From the IMG/VR virus record IMGVR_UViG_3300028844_001154, positions 1 to 24,766 of that record: a stretch of 24,766 nt of DNA; one strand, written 5' to 3'. Under the pieces are notes generated by a model. That model was given only the letters and a program-made list of their open reading frames with translations, ran no database searches and was not told the origin of the DNA. The DNA comes from a virus. Below are positions 1-6,799 of the stretch, in pieces. The stretch's first letter is position 1. Every line of letters starts with the position of its first letter. Made by a program: the position numbers and the translations under genes.

Positions 1-738
1 TCCCCCACAGATGACGAGGGAAGTGCAGAACAAGGCAGCATGGACGAGCATGATGTCGAAGCGTTCCAGAAACTATCCAAAGAGGAGCAACACGAACTCA
101 CCAACGATATACAGGAAGCTATACGGCAGGGACTACTTGCCGCAGAGAAGGCGGGCAAGGGAGGTAACAAAACCCTTGAGGAACTTGTGGAGGTAGTTAT
201 CCCGTGGGAGGACATCATCCAAGAGTGGTTTGTCGATACGTGCAGCGGGGGTGAGGACGGTACGTTCCGTGTACCCAATCGCAAGTACATGCCGATGGGT
301 ATCATTAGACCGAGCCGTATACAGGACAAGCTGAATGATATTGTCATCTCTATCGATACGTCAGGCAGTGTTCAGTCTGAACAACTCACTAAGTTTATGT
401 CGGTGGTACGTAACATTATTGAGACACTGGCAATCAATAACGTACATGTGATTTACTGGGATACTGAGGTTCGTTCGCACGAAGTCTATGGTGAGACAGC
501 TATACCACTGTCTGAACTTGTTAACACAACTAAGCCGAAGGGAGGTGGCGGCACTAACGTAACGTGTGTACCCGAGTACATAGAGCAGAACAACATCCAA
601 GCCGAAGGCGTCGTGGTACTGACTGACGGCTATCTGTGGGGAGGATGGGGTACGTGGACAATGCCTGTACTATGGGCAGTCCTGAACAACAGAGAAGTAA
701 AACCAAGCGTCGGCAAAAAGCTAGACGTACTTATATAG
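1..738 (+). CDS. VWA-like domain protein (DUF2201 type), 5' truncated by window
   Basis: The frame is open from the first base, so the gene begins upstream; the first internal ATG is at 40. Numbered from that ATG, the visible 232 residues hold a von Willebrand factor A-like domain with a complete MIDAS metal site: DTSGS (D106, S108, S110), a glycine-rich stretch ending in Thr172, and LTDG (D196). The order and C-terminal position fit the VWA-like C-terminal half of DUF2201-type proteins, whose N-terminal half often looks like a metallopeptidase. That half is not visible here. In cellular genomes such proteins usually pair with a MoxR-type AAA+ ATPase; an upstream partner is therefore expected by inference but lies outside the window. 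An acidic, Gln-rich linker (about residues 1-50) precedes the domain. The next gene starts 7 nt after the stop, which suggests one operon. The fold is well supported; the role in the phage is unknown. Confidence 0.8.
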   Translation, partial: SPTDDEGSAEQGSMDEHDVEAFQKLSKEEQHELTNDIQEAIRQGLLAAEKAGKGGNKTLEELVEVVIPWEDIIQEWFVDTCSGGEDGTFRVPNRKYMPMGIIRPSRIQDKLNDIVISIDTSGSVQSEQLTKFMSVVRNIIETLAINNVHVIYWDTEVRSHEVYGETAIPLSELVNTTKPKGGGGTNVTCVPEYIEQNNIQAEGVVVLTDGYLWGGWGTWTMPVLWAVLNNREVKPSVGKKLDVLI

Positions 739-745
739 GAGAACA

Positions 746-1819
746 ATGATGACCGACCTAATATCAGCACCAAAGCACAAACTCGCGTACCAAGCTAACT
801 TAAGTAAGCTGCGGTACTACAATCCCCACAGCTATGGCAAAGCTGAGTTAAGTGTGGACGAGGAACTTAAAGGTATTGAAACTGCGATAAACAAGTGTGT
901 GGGGTACGAGACCACACCGATACAAATGACCCATGAGAATCGTTTCCATCAAGAGCCGACCAAGTTTAACGCTCTTGGTATCAAGTACAGGGGCGATCTC
1001 ATGTACCGCGCTCTGGTCACATGGTCTATGGAAGAGAACATGTTGGGCACCGATACGGTGAGGTATTGGGTGATCTCGCCGTTCATAGACAAAACGCGAG
1101 CTAACAGCAATAGCCCATACCCGAACAAGCTTACCGAGTATGGCGCTATCCGCACGAACGATGTTAAGAAAGCAGTTAACGAAGTGCTGAGATGCCCCGC
1201 TGTAACTTTTGATCTTATCGTTGGCTACTCCTATAACAAGATGGCGAGTATGTTTAAGGATGTTTTGGAGACAGACCAAGCTGCACTTGACAAAGAAGTG
1301 GAACGCTTTTGGTCAGACGTTAGGTGTGAAGATAATAAAACCCTACTGATGGAGTGGTTTGCTCATGCGCTTAACGGCAACATGAAGGGGTGCATACCAG
1401 CAAGGGAATCACTTGTAGAAAGGGCGAAGAAACATCTGGAAACTATCGAACCGTTACATGAACAAATCGACGAGGCTAACTCACTAACTCCTGTATTTGT
1501 TTCACAGTTTGGTGATGGTGACGTGGCCCGTTGCTACACAGTGAAAGCTACAGAGCGGAACGGATATATTGACCCGCAAGGTTTTGTTGACAAGCTTACC
1601 GTGCATGAAACTGCAAGTGCGCTGCCGTTTGCAATCAAATCCAAACTAGCCACACTTCAAATTAACGAAACAAATATGGAGCCCGGTGGGTGGAACAAGT
1701 ACAAGTACATACCCAACGTCGGTGCGTTCATGCTTGAGGATTTCCTACATACAGGAGGTAAGCACGGTATGGTGTTCTTGACCCCTACTGAGTTTGCCGA
1801 GGTATTTCCGAGTGAGTGA
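746..1819 (+). CDS. Phage protein of unknown function (357 aa)
   Basis: This is a long, clean ORF with a good Shine-Dalgarno (AGGAG at about 737-741) that overlaps the stop region of the VWA gene. Two consecutive ATGs (746 and 749) could each serve as start. I do not recognise a family. The protein is soluble, with no signal peptide or membrane segment, and has scattered cysteines but no obvious zinc spacing. It carries a middle helical region and a C-terminal part rich in aromatic and glycine residues (GGWNKYKYIPNVG). Its position directly behind the VWA gene suggests a functional link, as VWA proteins commonly work with a neighbouring client or effector, but that is inference. It ends in TGA inside the start region of the next gene. 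Confidence 0.85.
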   Translation: MMTDLISAPKHKLAYQANLSKLRYYNPHSYGKAELSVDEELKGIETAINKCVGYETTPIQMTHENRFHQEPTKFNALGIKYRGDLMYRALVTWSMEENMLGTDTVRYWVISPFIDKTRANSNSPYPNKLTEYGAIRTNDVKKAVNEVLRCPAVTFDLIVGYSYNKMASMFKDVLETDQAALDKEVERFWSDVRCEDNKTLLMEWFAHALNGNMKGCIPARESLVERAKKHLETIEPLHEQIDEANSLTPVFVSQFGDGDVARCYTVKATERNGYIDPQGFVDKLTVHETASALPFAIKSKLATLQINETNMEPGGWNKYKYIPNVGAFMLEDFLHTGGKHGMVFLTPTEFAEVFPSE

Positions 1820-2150
1820 TGCGTTCAGGCTTGAGATATTTGTAGACAAAGACGGTAAGGTATATGACGAGGTGATACTAGATAAGGTAGGGGACGACAC
1901 TAGCAAGTGGGATTACTTGCTCGCCTCTAAGACGCACCATATAAATAAGTTACCAAGTTGGATGCGAAGGAAGTTGGCTGTATTAAAGATGCGCAGTTAC
2001 GAGCCGCCAACAGAAAATATACCGGAGATCGGTCAGCGAATAAGTAAATACATATTCTGGATTTATCCTAATGAGGGAGGTACTGATGGCGATGACGCCG
2101 GAGAAAAAAGTAAAGCAGGAAGTAGTGAAGCAACTGAAGCGTATGGATGA
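1812..2150 (+). CDS. Small protein of unknown function (112 aa)
   Basis: The ORF overlaps the previous gene by 8 nt and the next by about 65 nt. I place the start at GTG 1812, because a GAGG element sits about 10 nt upstream; a TTG at 1794 in the same frame is an alternative that would add six residues. The N-terminal part looks like alternating beta strands (LEIFVDKDGKVYDEVIL). A basic patch (MRRKLAVLKMR) lies in the middle, and the C-terminus becomes charged where it overlaps the nuclease gene. I know no family for it. Tight coupling to the neighbours supports a real gene. Confidence 0.65.
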   Translation: MSDAFRLEIFVDKDGKVYDEVILDKVGDDTSKWDYLLASKTHHINKLPSWMRRKLAVLKMRSYEPPTENIPEIGQRISKYIFWIYPNEGGTDGDDAGEKSKAGSSEATEAYG

Positions 2151-2436
2151 TGTGTACTACTTCTTCCCAGCAACGGGCGGTTATGGGCGGTCAGGTGTAC
2201 CCGATATAATCGTCTGTTACCGAGGGGGGTTTTACGGTATTGAGTGCAAAGCAGGGAAGAACAAACCCACTGCCCTGCAATTGCGTGAGCTGGAAAACAT
2301 TAACGAAGCCGGAGGCGTTGGGTGGGTAGTAAACGAAGACAACGTACATTCTGTGAAACATGTTTTAGAAACAAGAGAGCATGATGGGCCGCGCAGACAG
2401 TCGTGGCAACAACTAATATTAAAATTTGATGAGTAA
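2086..2436 (+). CDS. VRR-NUC domain nuclease
   Basis: This 116-residue protein consists almost entirely of a VRR-NUC domain, a PD-(D/E)XK-type nuclease fold. The catalytic signature is intact: GVPD with D40, then the strand ending in ECK (E53, K55), followed by the conserved Gln/Leu helix (TALQLREL). Stand-alone VRR-NUC proteins are common in phages, and the domain also occurs in FAN1 and some type III restriction enzymes, where it cuts branched or structured DNA. A role in resolving replication or recombination intermediates is likely. An in-frame ATG exists at 2071, but the GGGAGG at 2075-2080 lies 5 nt before ATG 2086, so 2086 is preferred. The stop overlaps the start of a possible 28-residue ORF (2429-2515). 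Confidence 0.88.
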   Translation: MAMTPEKKVKQEVVKQLKRMDDVYYFFPATGGYGRSGVPDIIVCYRGGFYGIECKAGKNKPTALQLRELENINEAGGVGWVVNEDNVHSVKHVLETREHDGPRRQSWQQLILKFDE

Positions 2437-2698
2437 GATAATTGTGTTGGGCAAGGAGCGTTTTAGTTATTTTCTGACCTTGCCCCCGTCCCAGCGGGAG
2501 GTGGATAGGCATTGAAAAACACCCGCAGTTAACGATCACATCTACAGTACTGAACCTTGAGTTCGTATTTCCTACGTGATGCGTTGCCGGAGAAACCACG
2601 CTAAGGTTAGTCGTGAGGGAGTACAGCACGAACCCTGAATGGGTGGGGGGAGTTCTGTACCGACCCACGCGTTTCATTAACTTATCTAGGAGGATAAG
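2437..2698 (+). other. 260-nt gap with alternative RNA stems and three minimal ORFs
   Basis: This is the longest gap between clear genes on the + strand. It holds a short CCCG/CGGG hairpin (2485-2498), the palindrome CAGTACTG (2545-2552) and a nested structure. In the latter, GTACAG (2621-2626) pairs with CTGTAC (2655-2660) around an inner ACCC/GGGT stem (2632-2635 with 2641-2644). The GGGT arm could instead pair with ACCCA at 2663-2667, so two folds exclude each other. Three tiny ORFs lie in tandem: 2429-2515 (28 aa), 2579-2638 (19 aa) and 2639-2680 (13 aa), none with a strong ribosome site. It ends in an ideal AGGAGG (2688-2693) for the next gene. No tRNA fold was found. Confidence 0.4.
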
Positions 2699-3007
2699 AT
2701 GAAAGACAAACGCAAGTCCAAAAAGTCTTTGGCGGAAAAGCATATTGAGGTTGAGGATATGGAAGAGATACTAGAGCAGTATGATGTAGTAGAAAGACAA
2801 GTAGAGAAAGCATTAGTGGGAAACTTAGACGAGGCGGTTGATGTGCGCATAGTCCAAGGGGTACTGCTTACCAAAATTGTGCAAGTTGCTATAACTATAG
2901 GCACCCCAGAAGAAAAATTTATAGAAAGAGTTAGGCTTACTTGGGAGTATTTTGAGCAGTTGGATAAAGAAAGAAAGGAAAAGGAACGCGAAGGAGTGAT
3001 ACACTGA
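2699..3007 (+). CDS. Charged helical protein of unknown function (102 aa)
   Basis: The start is secure: AGGAGG at 2688-2693 lies 5 nt before the ATG. The protein is rich in Glu and Lys, with long predicted helices. An N-terminal basic head (KDKRKSKKS) is followed by an acidic amphipathic region, a short hydrophobic stretch (VQGVLLTKIVQVAITIG) too weak for a confident membrane span, and a highly charged C-terminal helix that may form a coiled coil. No family is recognised. Its stop shares one base with the next ATG (TGATG), so translation is probably coupled. It is the first of the run of tiny genes up to 4005. Confidence 0.75.
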   Translation: MKDKRKSKKSLAEKHIEVEDMEEILEQYDVVERQVEKALVGNLDEAVDVRIVQGVLLTKIVQVAITIGTPEEKFIERVRLTWEYFEQLDKERKEKEREGVIH

Positions 3008-3222
3008 TGGGCGGTGAATCCTTCTACATAGACATAGACGGAGAGAAGTGGCAGTACATGTTGGTGACTGATCCAGAAGCCGCACTGTACTGGAAACCTT
3101 CGACCTACAAACTAAAACTAAGCGACATAAAGATCGCAACTAAATGTTCGCCCGAAGATCGCAAGAGACTACGGCGTGAGATACTGAAAGATATACAGGA
3201 GAATGATGAAATTATCAAATGA
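3007..3222 (+). CDS. Small protein of unknown function (71 aa)
   Basis: The ORF starts on the last base of the upstream stop codon, a typical coupled arrangement. The first 40 residues read as beta-strand-rich (FYIDIDGEKWQYMLV) and the rest as a basic helix (EDRKRLRREILKDI). There is one cysteine, and no zinc motif or membrane segment. I do not recognise it. Its end overlaps the next small gene by about 17 nt. Confidence 0.7.
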   Translation: MGGESFYIDIDGEKWQYMLVTDPEAALYWKPSTYKLKLSDIKIATKCSPEDRKRLRREILKDIQENDEIIK

Positions 3223-3391
3223 AGAACTGAGGCTTCTCGCGGATTTAGCTTTCCGAGCATCACTAGATTGTGACCGCGCTGCGGGATCGGTAGAGGGGAC
3301 AGCGCAGGCTATCTTGCTAACTCAAAGCGAATTACTTTCTGACCTTGGTGTAAAGATAAGCGATGAAATAGGGGATAAAAATAATGGGTAG
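3206..3391 (+). CDS. Small helical protein of unknown function (61 aa)
   Basis: Two ATGs in a row lie at 3203 and 3206. AGGAG at 3197-3201 is too close to the first, so I prefer the second. The product is almost entirely helical and leucine-rich (NEELRLLADLAFRASLDC). No known family is recognised. It overlaps both neighbours by 8-17 nt, which is the style of this phage's operon and the main support for it being real. Confidence 0.65.
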   Translation: MKLSNEELRLLADLAFRASLDCDRAAGSVEGTAQAILLTQSELLSDLGVKISDEIGDKNNG

Positions 3392-3536
3392 GGTATACAG
3401 TAACGAGCGAGATTTGCCGGACGATCCGAACCGTGTGGGTGATGAAGACTACGGGCGCAAGTGGTGGTTAGATGAACCTGATCCAGATGAGGGGCGGGAG
3501 AAGGAGTGGGATGAGTATGTTAGAGATAACGATTAA
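3384..3536 (+). CDS. Very small acidic protein (50 aa)
   Basis: A 50-codon ORF starts at ATG 3384 with AGGGG at 3370-3374 as a plausible ribosome site. It overlaps the previous stop by 8 nt and the next gene by about 26 nt. The product is very acidic and aromatic, with Asp/Glu/Pro clusters (RKWWLDEPDPDEGREKEWDE). Nothing in it identifies a function; very small acidic phage proteins are sometimes DNA mimics or inhibitors, but that is only a possibility. Its overlaps and ribosome site make it more likely real than chance. Confidence 0.55.
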   Translation: MGRVYSNERDLPDDPNRVGDEDYGRKWWLDEPDPDEGREKEWDEYVRDND

Positions 3537-3657
3537 GGTGGACGAGGAACACGCCGAAGAACTAATACAGTTAGGTAAGCGTCTCGTCAAAGCGGTAGAA
3601 ATACTAGAAGAGTTTGTGGAAGAAGATGTACAAGAAACTAGAACAGAGATGCAGTAA
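3511..3657 (+). CDS. Small acidic amphipathic protein (48 aa)
   Basis: The start is chosen at ATG 3511, 4 nt after AAGGAG (3501-3506); ATG 3517 with 10 nt spacing is also possible, and an ATG at 3472 lacks a ribosome site. The protein is a strand (LEITIKVDEE) followed by a long helix with regularly spaced Leu/Val residues (ELIQLGKRLVKAVEILEEFV), which suggests a helical oligomer. Function is unknown. It overlaps the following zinc-ribbon gene by about 30 nt. Confidence 0.55.
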   Translation: MSMLEITIKVDEEHAEELIQLGKRLVKAVEILEEFVEEDVQETRTEMQ

Positions 3658-3808
3658 GTGCCGTCAGCAAATGCTGGAAGTGCTTGACTACACGGAGCAA
3701 ATAAAAGACGGGCATCCACAGGTATACCGAAAAGGTTGGTTTTGTCCGTGGTGCAAAAATTGGGAAGAAGCAATTCTTAGAGAAAAATCTGTAGAGGAAG
3801 AACGATGA
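3626..3808 (+). CDS. Small zinc-ribbon protein (60 aa)
   Basis: Four cysteines in two pairs form a zinc-ribbon signature: CSKC (C9, C12) and CPWC (C40, C43), with 27 residues between. A GAAGAAG stretch just before ATG 3626 serves as the ribosome site; a TTG at 3614 would add four residues. Small phage zinc ribbons often bind nucleic acid or a host protein, but nothing here shows which. The stop overlaps the next start as ATGA. Confidence 0.7.
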   Translation: MYKKLEQRCSKCRQQMLEVLDYTEQIKDGHPQVYRKGWFCPWCKNWEEAILREKSVEEER

Positions 3809-4005
3809 TTATTAAAAAAGTTAGCGAAAATTTTTGGCGGTTAGAATCACGTAGTGGTGACGATAGGTTAATCTGGTACGCCCCCACACGTACTGAAGTG
3901 CGCGGCAAGCACCAGCGTTGGATGCGTGATAAGAAGTTAGACAAGATTAATTCAAAAACACCACGCCCAACAATCGCAACGGAAAGTGTGGCTCACTTAG
4001 AATGA
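3805..4005 (+). CDS. Small basic protein of unknown function (66 aa)
   Basis: The ATG is embedded in the previous stop (CGATGA) with GAGGAAG a few bases upstream, so expression is likely coupled. The first half appears beta-stranded (KKVSENFWRLESRSGDDRLIW). The second half is strongly basic (RGKHQRWMRDKKLDK) and could contact nucleic acid. There is no recognised domain. It sits 10 nt ahead of the nuclease gene. Confidence 0.7.
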   Translation: MIIKKVSENFWRLESRSGDDRLIWYAPTRTEVRGKHQRWMRDKKLDKINSKTPRPTIATESVAHLE

Positions 4006-4015
4006 GGGAACAAAC

Positions 4016-4333
4016 ATGTACGAATACAAAGCAACCATTGTAAAAATCGTGGACGGAGATACCGTTGATGTGGACATTGATCTTGGGTTTGATACTTGGC
4101 GTCGCAATGAGCGTATTCGTCTTCACGGTTGCGATACTCCCGAGTGTCGCACAAGAAATAAGAATGAGAAAGCTCATGGACTCCTCGCAAAAGAATACGT
4201 TCAAAAAGCTCTCGTCGTGGGAAGAACATATGCTCTCACAACAAAAGAGAAAGGAAAGTTTGGAAGATTTCTGGGCGAGTTCAAGACGGGAAAAGGAGCT
4301 ATTACGAAACTACAGCAAAACCTTTGGCTTTAA
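4016..4333 (+). CDS. Staphylococcal nuclease homologue (SNase-like), short C-terminus
   Basis: This is a clear SNase (thermonuclease) domain. VDGDTVDVDIDLG forms the first strands and metal-binding aspartates (D15, D20). NERIRLHGCDTPE carries R35, D40, T41 and E43, which match the classical catalytic numbering, and GKFGRFLGEF carries the second arginine (R84). The family cuts DNA and RNA in a calcium-dependent way. At 105 residues it stops soon after the second catalytic arginine, whereas homologues usually continue with another strand and helix. The final residues are shared with sequence overlapping the polymerase gene in another frame. The last two codons are CTT TAA at 4328-4333, and a +1 shift there leads exactly into the polymerase frame. 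Confidence 0.88.
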   Translation: MYEYKATIVKIVDGDTVDVDIDLGFDTWRRNERIRLHGCDTPECRTRNKNEKAHGLLAKEYVQKALVVGRTYALTTKEKGKFGRFLGEFKTGKGAITKLQQNLWL

Positions 4334-6155
4334 GAAGTTAACGACTGAGCAGTACGTGCGTAGTCCTGACTTTGAAGTTATAGGTGTTGCTGTAAAAGTT
4401 AATGACGGGGACACTGAATGGTTGAGCGGAGGGTTCGATGATCTCAAAACTTATTTACAGAATCAGTACGATTGGACTAACTCTGCGATATTGGCTCACA
4501 ATACTTTGTTTGATGGGGCTATTCTTAATTGGTTGTTTGGCATTAGGGGCAGGGTTTATTTTGATACTCTTAGCATGGGGCGTGCTATTCATGGGGTGGA
4601 TGCTGGGGGGTCTCTTAAAGCATTGTCTGATATGTATGGCATTGGTCAGAAGGGAGACGAAGTACTCAAAGCAGAAGGTAAACGAAGGGGAGATTTTACC
4701 GAGGAAGAACTAGCTGAGTATGGGGACTATTGCATAAATGATGTGGACTTGACTTACAAACTGATGGACATTTTTATGAAGAAGCGTAAGTTTCCCATAA
4801 TCGAACTCAAGGTAATAGACATGACCCTACGTATGTTTATCGAACCTAAGCTTGAACTGGACGTAACTAAACTAGACAGCCATCTCGAAAGCCTTAAAGA
4901 ACAAAAAGAGAAACTTCTTTTAGAGAGTGGCGTTGAGTTACAGAACCTTATGTCTAACAACAAGTTTGCAGAGTTATTACGTAACGCTGGGGTAGAACCA
5001 CCAACAAAAACCAGCGCACGTACAGGCAAAGAAACTTACGCCTTTGCCAAAACAGACGAAGGATTTAAGGCACTACAAGAACACGAGGACATAAAAGTAC
5101 AGACACTAGTTGGTGCAAGATTAGGTTTGAAGAGTACGTTAGAAGAAACAAGAACGGAACGTTTCTTGGATATAGCTACCCGTGGAAAACAGATGCCAGT
5201 TCCTATCAAATACTACGCAGCGCACACCGGACGCTGGGGCGGTTCTGACAAGGTAAACCTACAAAACCTACCGTCACGGGGGCCAAATGCAAAGGTATTA
5301 AAATCATGTATTCGCGTTCCTGAAGGGCATACCCTAATCCAAGCCGATTCTGCTCAGATAGAGGCACGCGTGCTTGCATGGTTGGCAGAACAGAACGACC
5401 TAGTTCAAGCGTTCGAGCGTGGTGAGGATGTATACAAGATAATGGCCGCGAGTATATACAAAACTAAAGTAGAAAAAGTCACGCCAGAACAACGCTTCAT
5501 AGGCAAGACCACAATACTTGGTGCTGGGTACGGCATGGGTGCCGTGCGGTTTCGTGAACAACTAAAAACGTTTGGTGTAGAAGTTGACGAGAAAGAATGT
5601 CGCCGGATTGTGGGGGTGTACCGTAGTGCTAACAGCAAGATCACTAAATTGTGGCGAACTGCTAATACTGCACTGGGATGCTTACACGGCAACGCCACCC
5701 TAACGTTAGGTAAGAAGGGCGTCCTAAAACTTTTACCAAAAGAAAACGCTATCCAGCTACCGTCCGGGCTTAATATGTACTACGCCAAACTAAAAATGGA
5801 GCTAGACGAGGACGGCAGAGCGCAGTATTCTTACAAGACGCGTATAGGATACATAAAAATATACGGCGGCAAAGTTACTGAAAATGTATGCCAAGCCATA
5901 GCACGTTGTGTAATGGCAGAACAAATGCTGGAAATACAAAAGAAGTACAGAGTTTTGTTAACAGTACATGATTCTGTAGTATGCTGTGTCCCTGACGAAC
6001 AAGTTACTGAAGCTTGTAATTACATTGCTTCCTGTATGGCTTTTGTCCCTAAATGGGCTTCTGGCCTACCTGTCTGTGGGGACGTGGAGATCGGGAATAA
6101 CTATGGAGAATGTATTGAATGGACAAGAAAACAACATGGTCTTTCAGTAGTCTAA
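4230..6155 (+). CDS. Family A DNA polymerase with 3'-5' exonuclease domain; 5' end disturbed
   Basis: This is the phage replicative DNA polymerase. Polymerase motif A is ADSAQIEAR (about 5340-5369), motif B is RFIGKTTILGAGYGMG (about 5490-5540) and motif C is VHDS (5964-5975). The exonuclease domain retains motif II (AHNTLFDGA, about 4495-4520) and motif III (YCINDVD, 4729-4749). Homologues begin with a D-x-E exonuclease motif I about 15 residues before KKLTTEQYV; here that motif is absent in frame. The frame is open from 4065, but the part before about 4300 is only a shifted reading of the nuclease gene. ATG 4230 (GGGAAGA upstream) is the last usable ATG before the exonuclease core. Alternatively the product is made as a nuclease fusion by +1 frameshifting at 4328-4333. 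The exonuclease may be inactive. Confidence 0.9.
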   Translation: MLSQQKRKESLEDFWASSRREKELLRNYSKTFGFKKLTTEQYVRSPDFEVIGVAVKVNDGDTEWLSGGFDDLKTYLQNQYDWTNSAILAHNTLFDGAILNWLFGIRGRVYFDTLSMGRAIHGVDAGGSLKALSDMYGIGQKGDEVLKAEGKRRGDFTEEELAEYGDYCINDVDLTYKLMDIFMKKRKFPIIELKVIDMTLRMFIEPKLELDVTKLDSHLESLKEQKEKLLLESGVELQNLMSNNKFAELLRNAGVEPPTKTSARTGKETYAFAKTDEGFKALQEHEDIKVQTLVGARLGLKSTLEETRTERFLDIATRGKQMPVPIKYYAAHTGRWGGSDKVNLQNLPSRGPNAKVLKSCIRVPEGHTLIQADSAQIEARVLAWLAEQNDLVQAFERGEDVYKIMAASIYKTKVEKVTPEQRFIGKTTILGAGYGMGAVRFREQLKTFGVEVDEKECRRIVGVYRSANSKITKLWRTANTALGCLHGNATLTLGKKGVLKLLPKENAIQLPSGLNMYYAKLKMELDEDGRAQYSYKTRIGYIKIYGGKVTENVCQAIARCVMAEQMLEIQKKYRVLLTVHDSVVCCVPDEQVTEACNYIASCMAFVPKWASGLPVCGDVEIGNNYGECIEWTRKQHGLSVV

Positions 6156-6799
6156 AAACTTTTGAGCAATGCCCGAAAAAATATTATCACCTGAAGGTAG
6201 CAAAGGATTACGAAGAAAATTTTAACACTGAGGCAATGCGGTACGGTAATGAGTATCACAAAGCAGCAGAAGACTACGTGGGTGGTGTAGTTGATAAGTT
6301 AGACCCTCGGTTCGATTACTCAAAAAATATGCTCGATAAACTATTGGCGATGCCGGGGGAAAAGTTATGCGAATACAAAATGGGTATCACCGCTAACTTA
6401 GAGCCTTGTGAATTTTTTGGGGCTGATGTCTGGTACAGAGGTGTAGCTGATCTAATTATCTTGGATAAAGAAAAAGGAACAGCTAAGGTGTTCGACTACA
6501 AGACAGGTAAGTCTGCTAAGTACGCTGACGTAGGGCAGTTGGAGCTTATGACGTTGTGTGTATTCAAACATTTCCCAGAAGTACATACAGTAAAGGCGGG
6601 ACTATTATTTGTTGTATGTAACAAGTTAGTTAAACAAACTTATGAAAGAAAAGATGTATCGGAGTTGTGGAAGAAGTGGTTAACAAAGTATGGGACTTTG
6701 GAAAAGACTTTCATAACTAATGTGTGGAACCCTAGACCTACTGGATTGTGCAAGGCCCATTGCATTATCCTCGAATGTCCTCATAACGGGAGAAGGTAA
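6119..6799 (+). CDS. PD-(D/E)XK nuclease, Cas4/RecB-like, with probable Fe-S cluster
   Basis: The 226 residues show the RecB-type nuclease order. H47 follows the first helix (RYGNEYHKA), D111 lies in RGVADLIIL, D126 and K128 lie in VFDYKTG, and a Gln-containing helix (VGQLELMTL) comes next. One cysteine near the N-terminus (FEQCPKKYY, C18) and three near the C-terminus (C211, C215, C220) reproduce the split four-cysteine 4Fe-4S arrangement of Cas4 and AddB-like nucleases. Such enzymes process DNA ends, usually 5' to 3'. In a phage replication module it probably acts in recombination or end processing. Nothing suggests CRISPR adaptation, as no array or Cas1/Cas2 is present. It overlaps the polymerase by 37 nt. 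Confidence 0.87.
   Translation: MDKKTTWSFSSLKTFEQCPKKYYHLKVAKDYEENFNTEAMRYGNEYHKAAEDYVGGVVDKLDPRFDYSKNMLDKLLAMPGEKLCEYKMGITANLEPCEFFGADVWYRGVADLIILDKEKGTAKVFDYKTGKSAKYADVGQLELMTLCVFKHFPEVHTVKAGLLFVVCNKLVKQTYERKDVSELWKKWLTKYGTLEKTFITNVWNPRPTGLCKAHCIILECPHNGRR

Noticed and set aside
2555-2640. Possible tRNA in the gap (TTCG and GTTAGTCGTGAGG fragments)
   Set aside because: No acceptor stem or anticodon arm could be paired around these fragments.
2300-2743. 147-codon - strand ORF covering the intergenic gap
   Set aside because: It runs antisense through the VRR-NUC gene, has no recognisable domain and no ribosome site that I can see.
4065-4229. Upstream extension of the polymerase frame with a hydrophobic signal-like start
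   Set aside because: It is a shifted reading of the conserved SNase core, so the hydrophobic residues are accidental.
4438-4713. 91-residue hydrophobic + strand ORF that looks like a membrane protein
   Set aside because: It lies entirely inside the polymerase exonuclease domain in another frame; the polymerase frame has conserved motifs there.
6119-6799. Cas4-like protein as evidence of a CRISPR system
   Set aside because: No repeat-spacer array and no other Cas protein are present; stand-alone Cas4/RecB-like nucleases are ordinary in phage replication modules.
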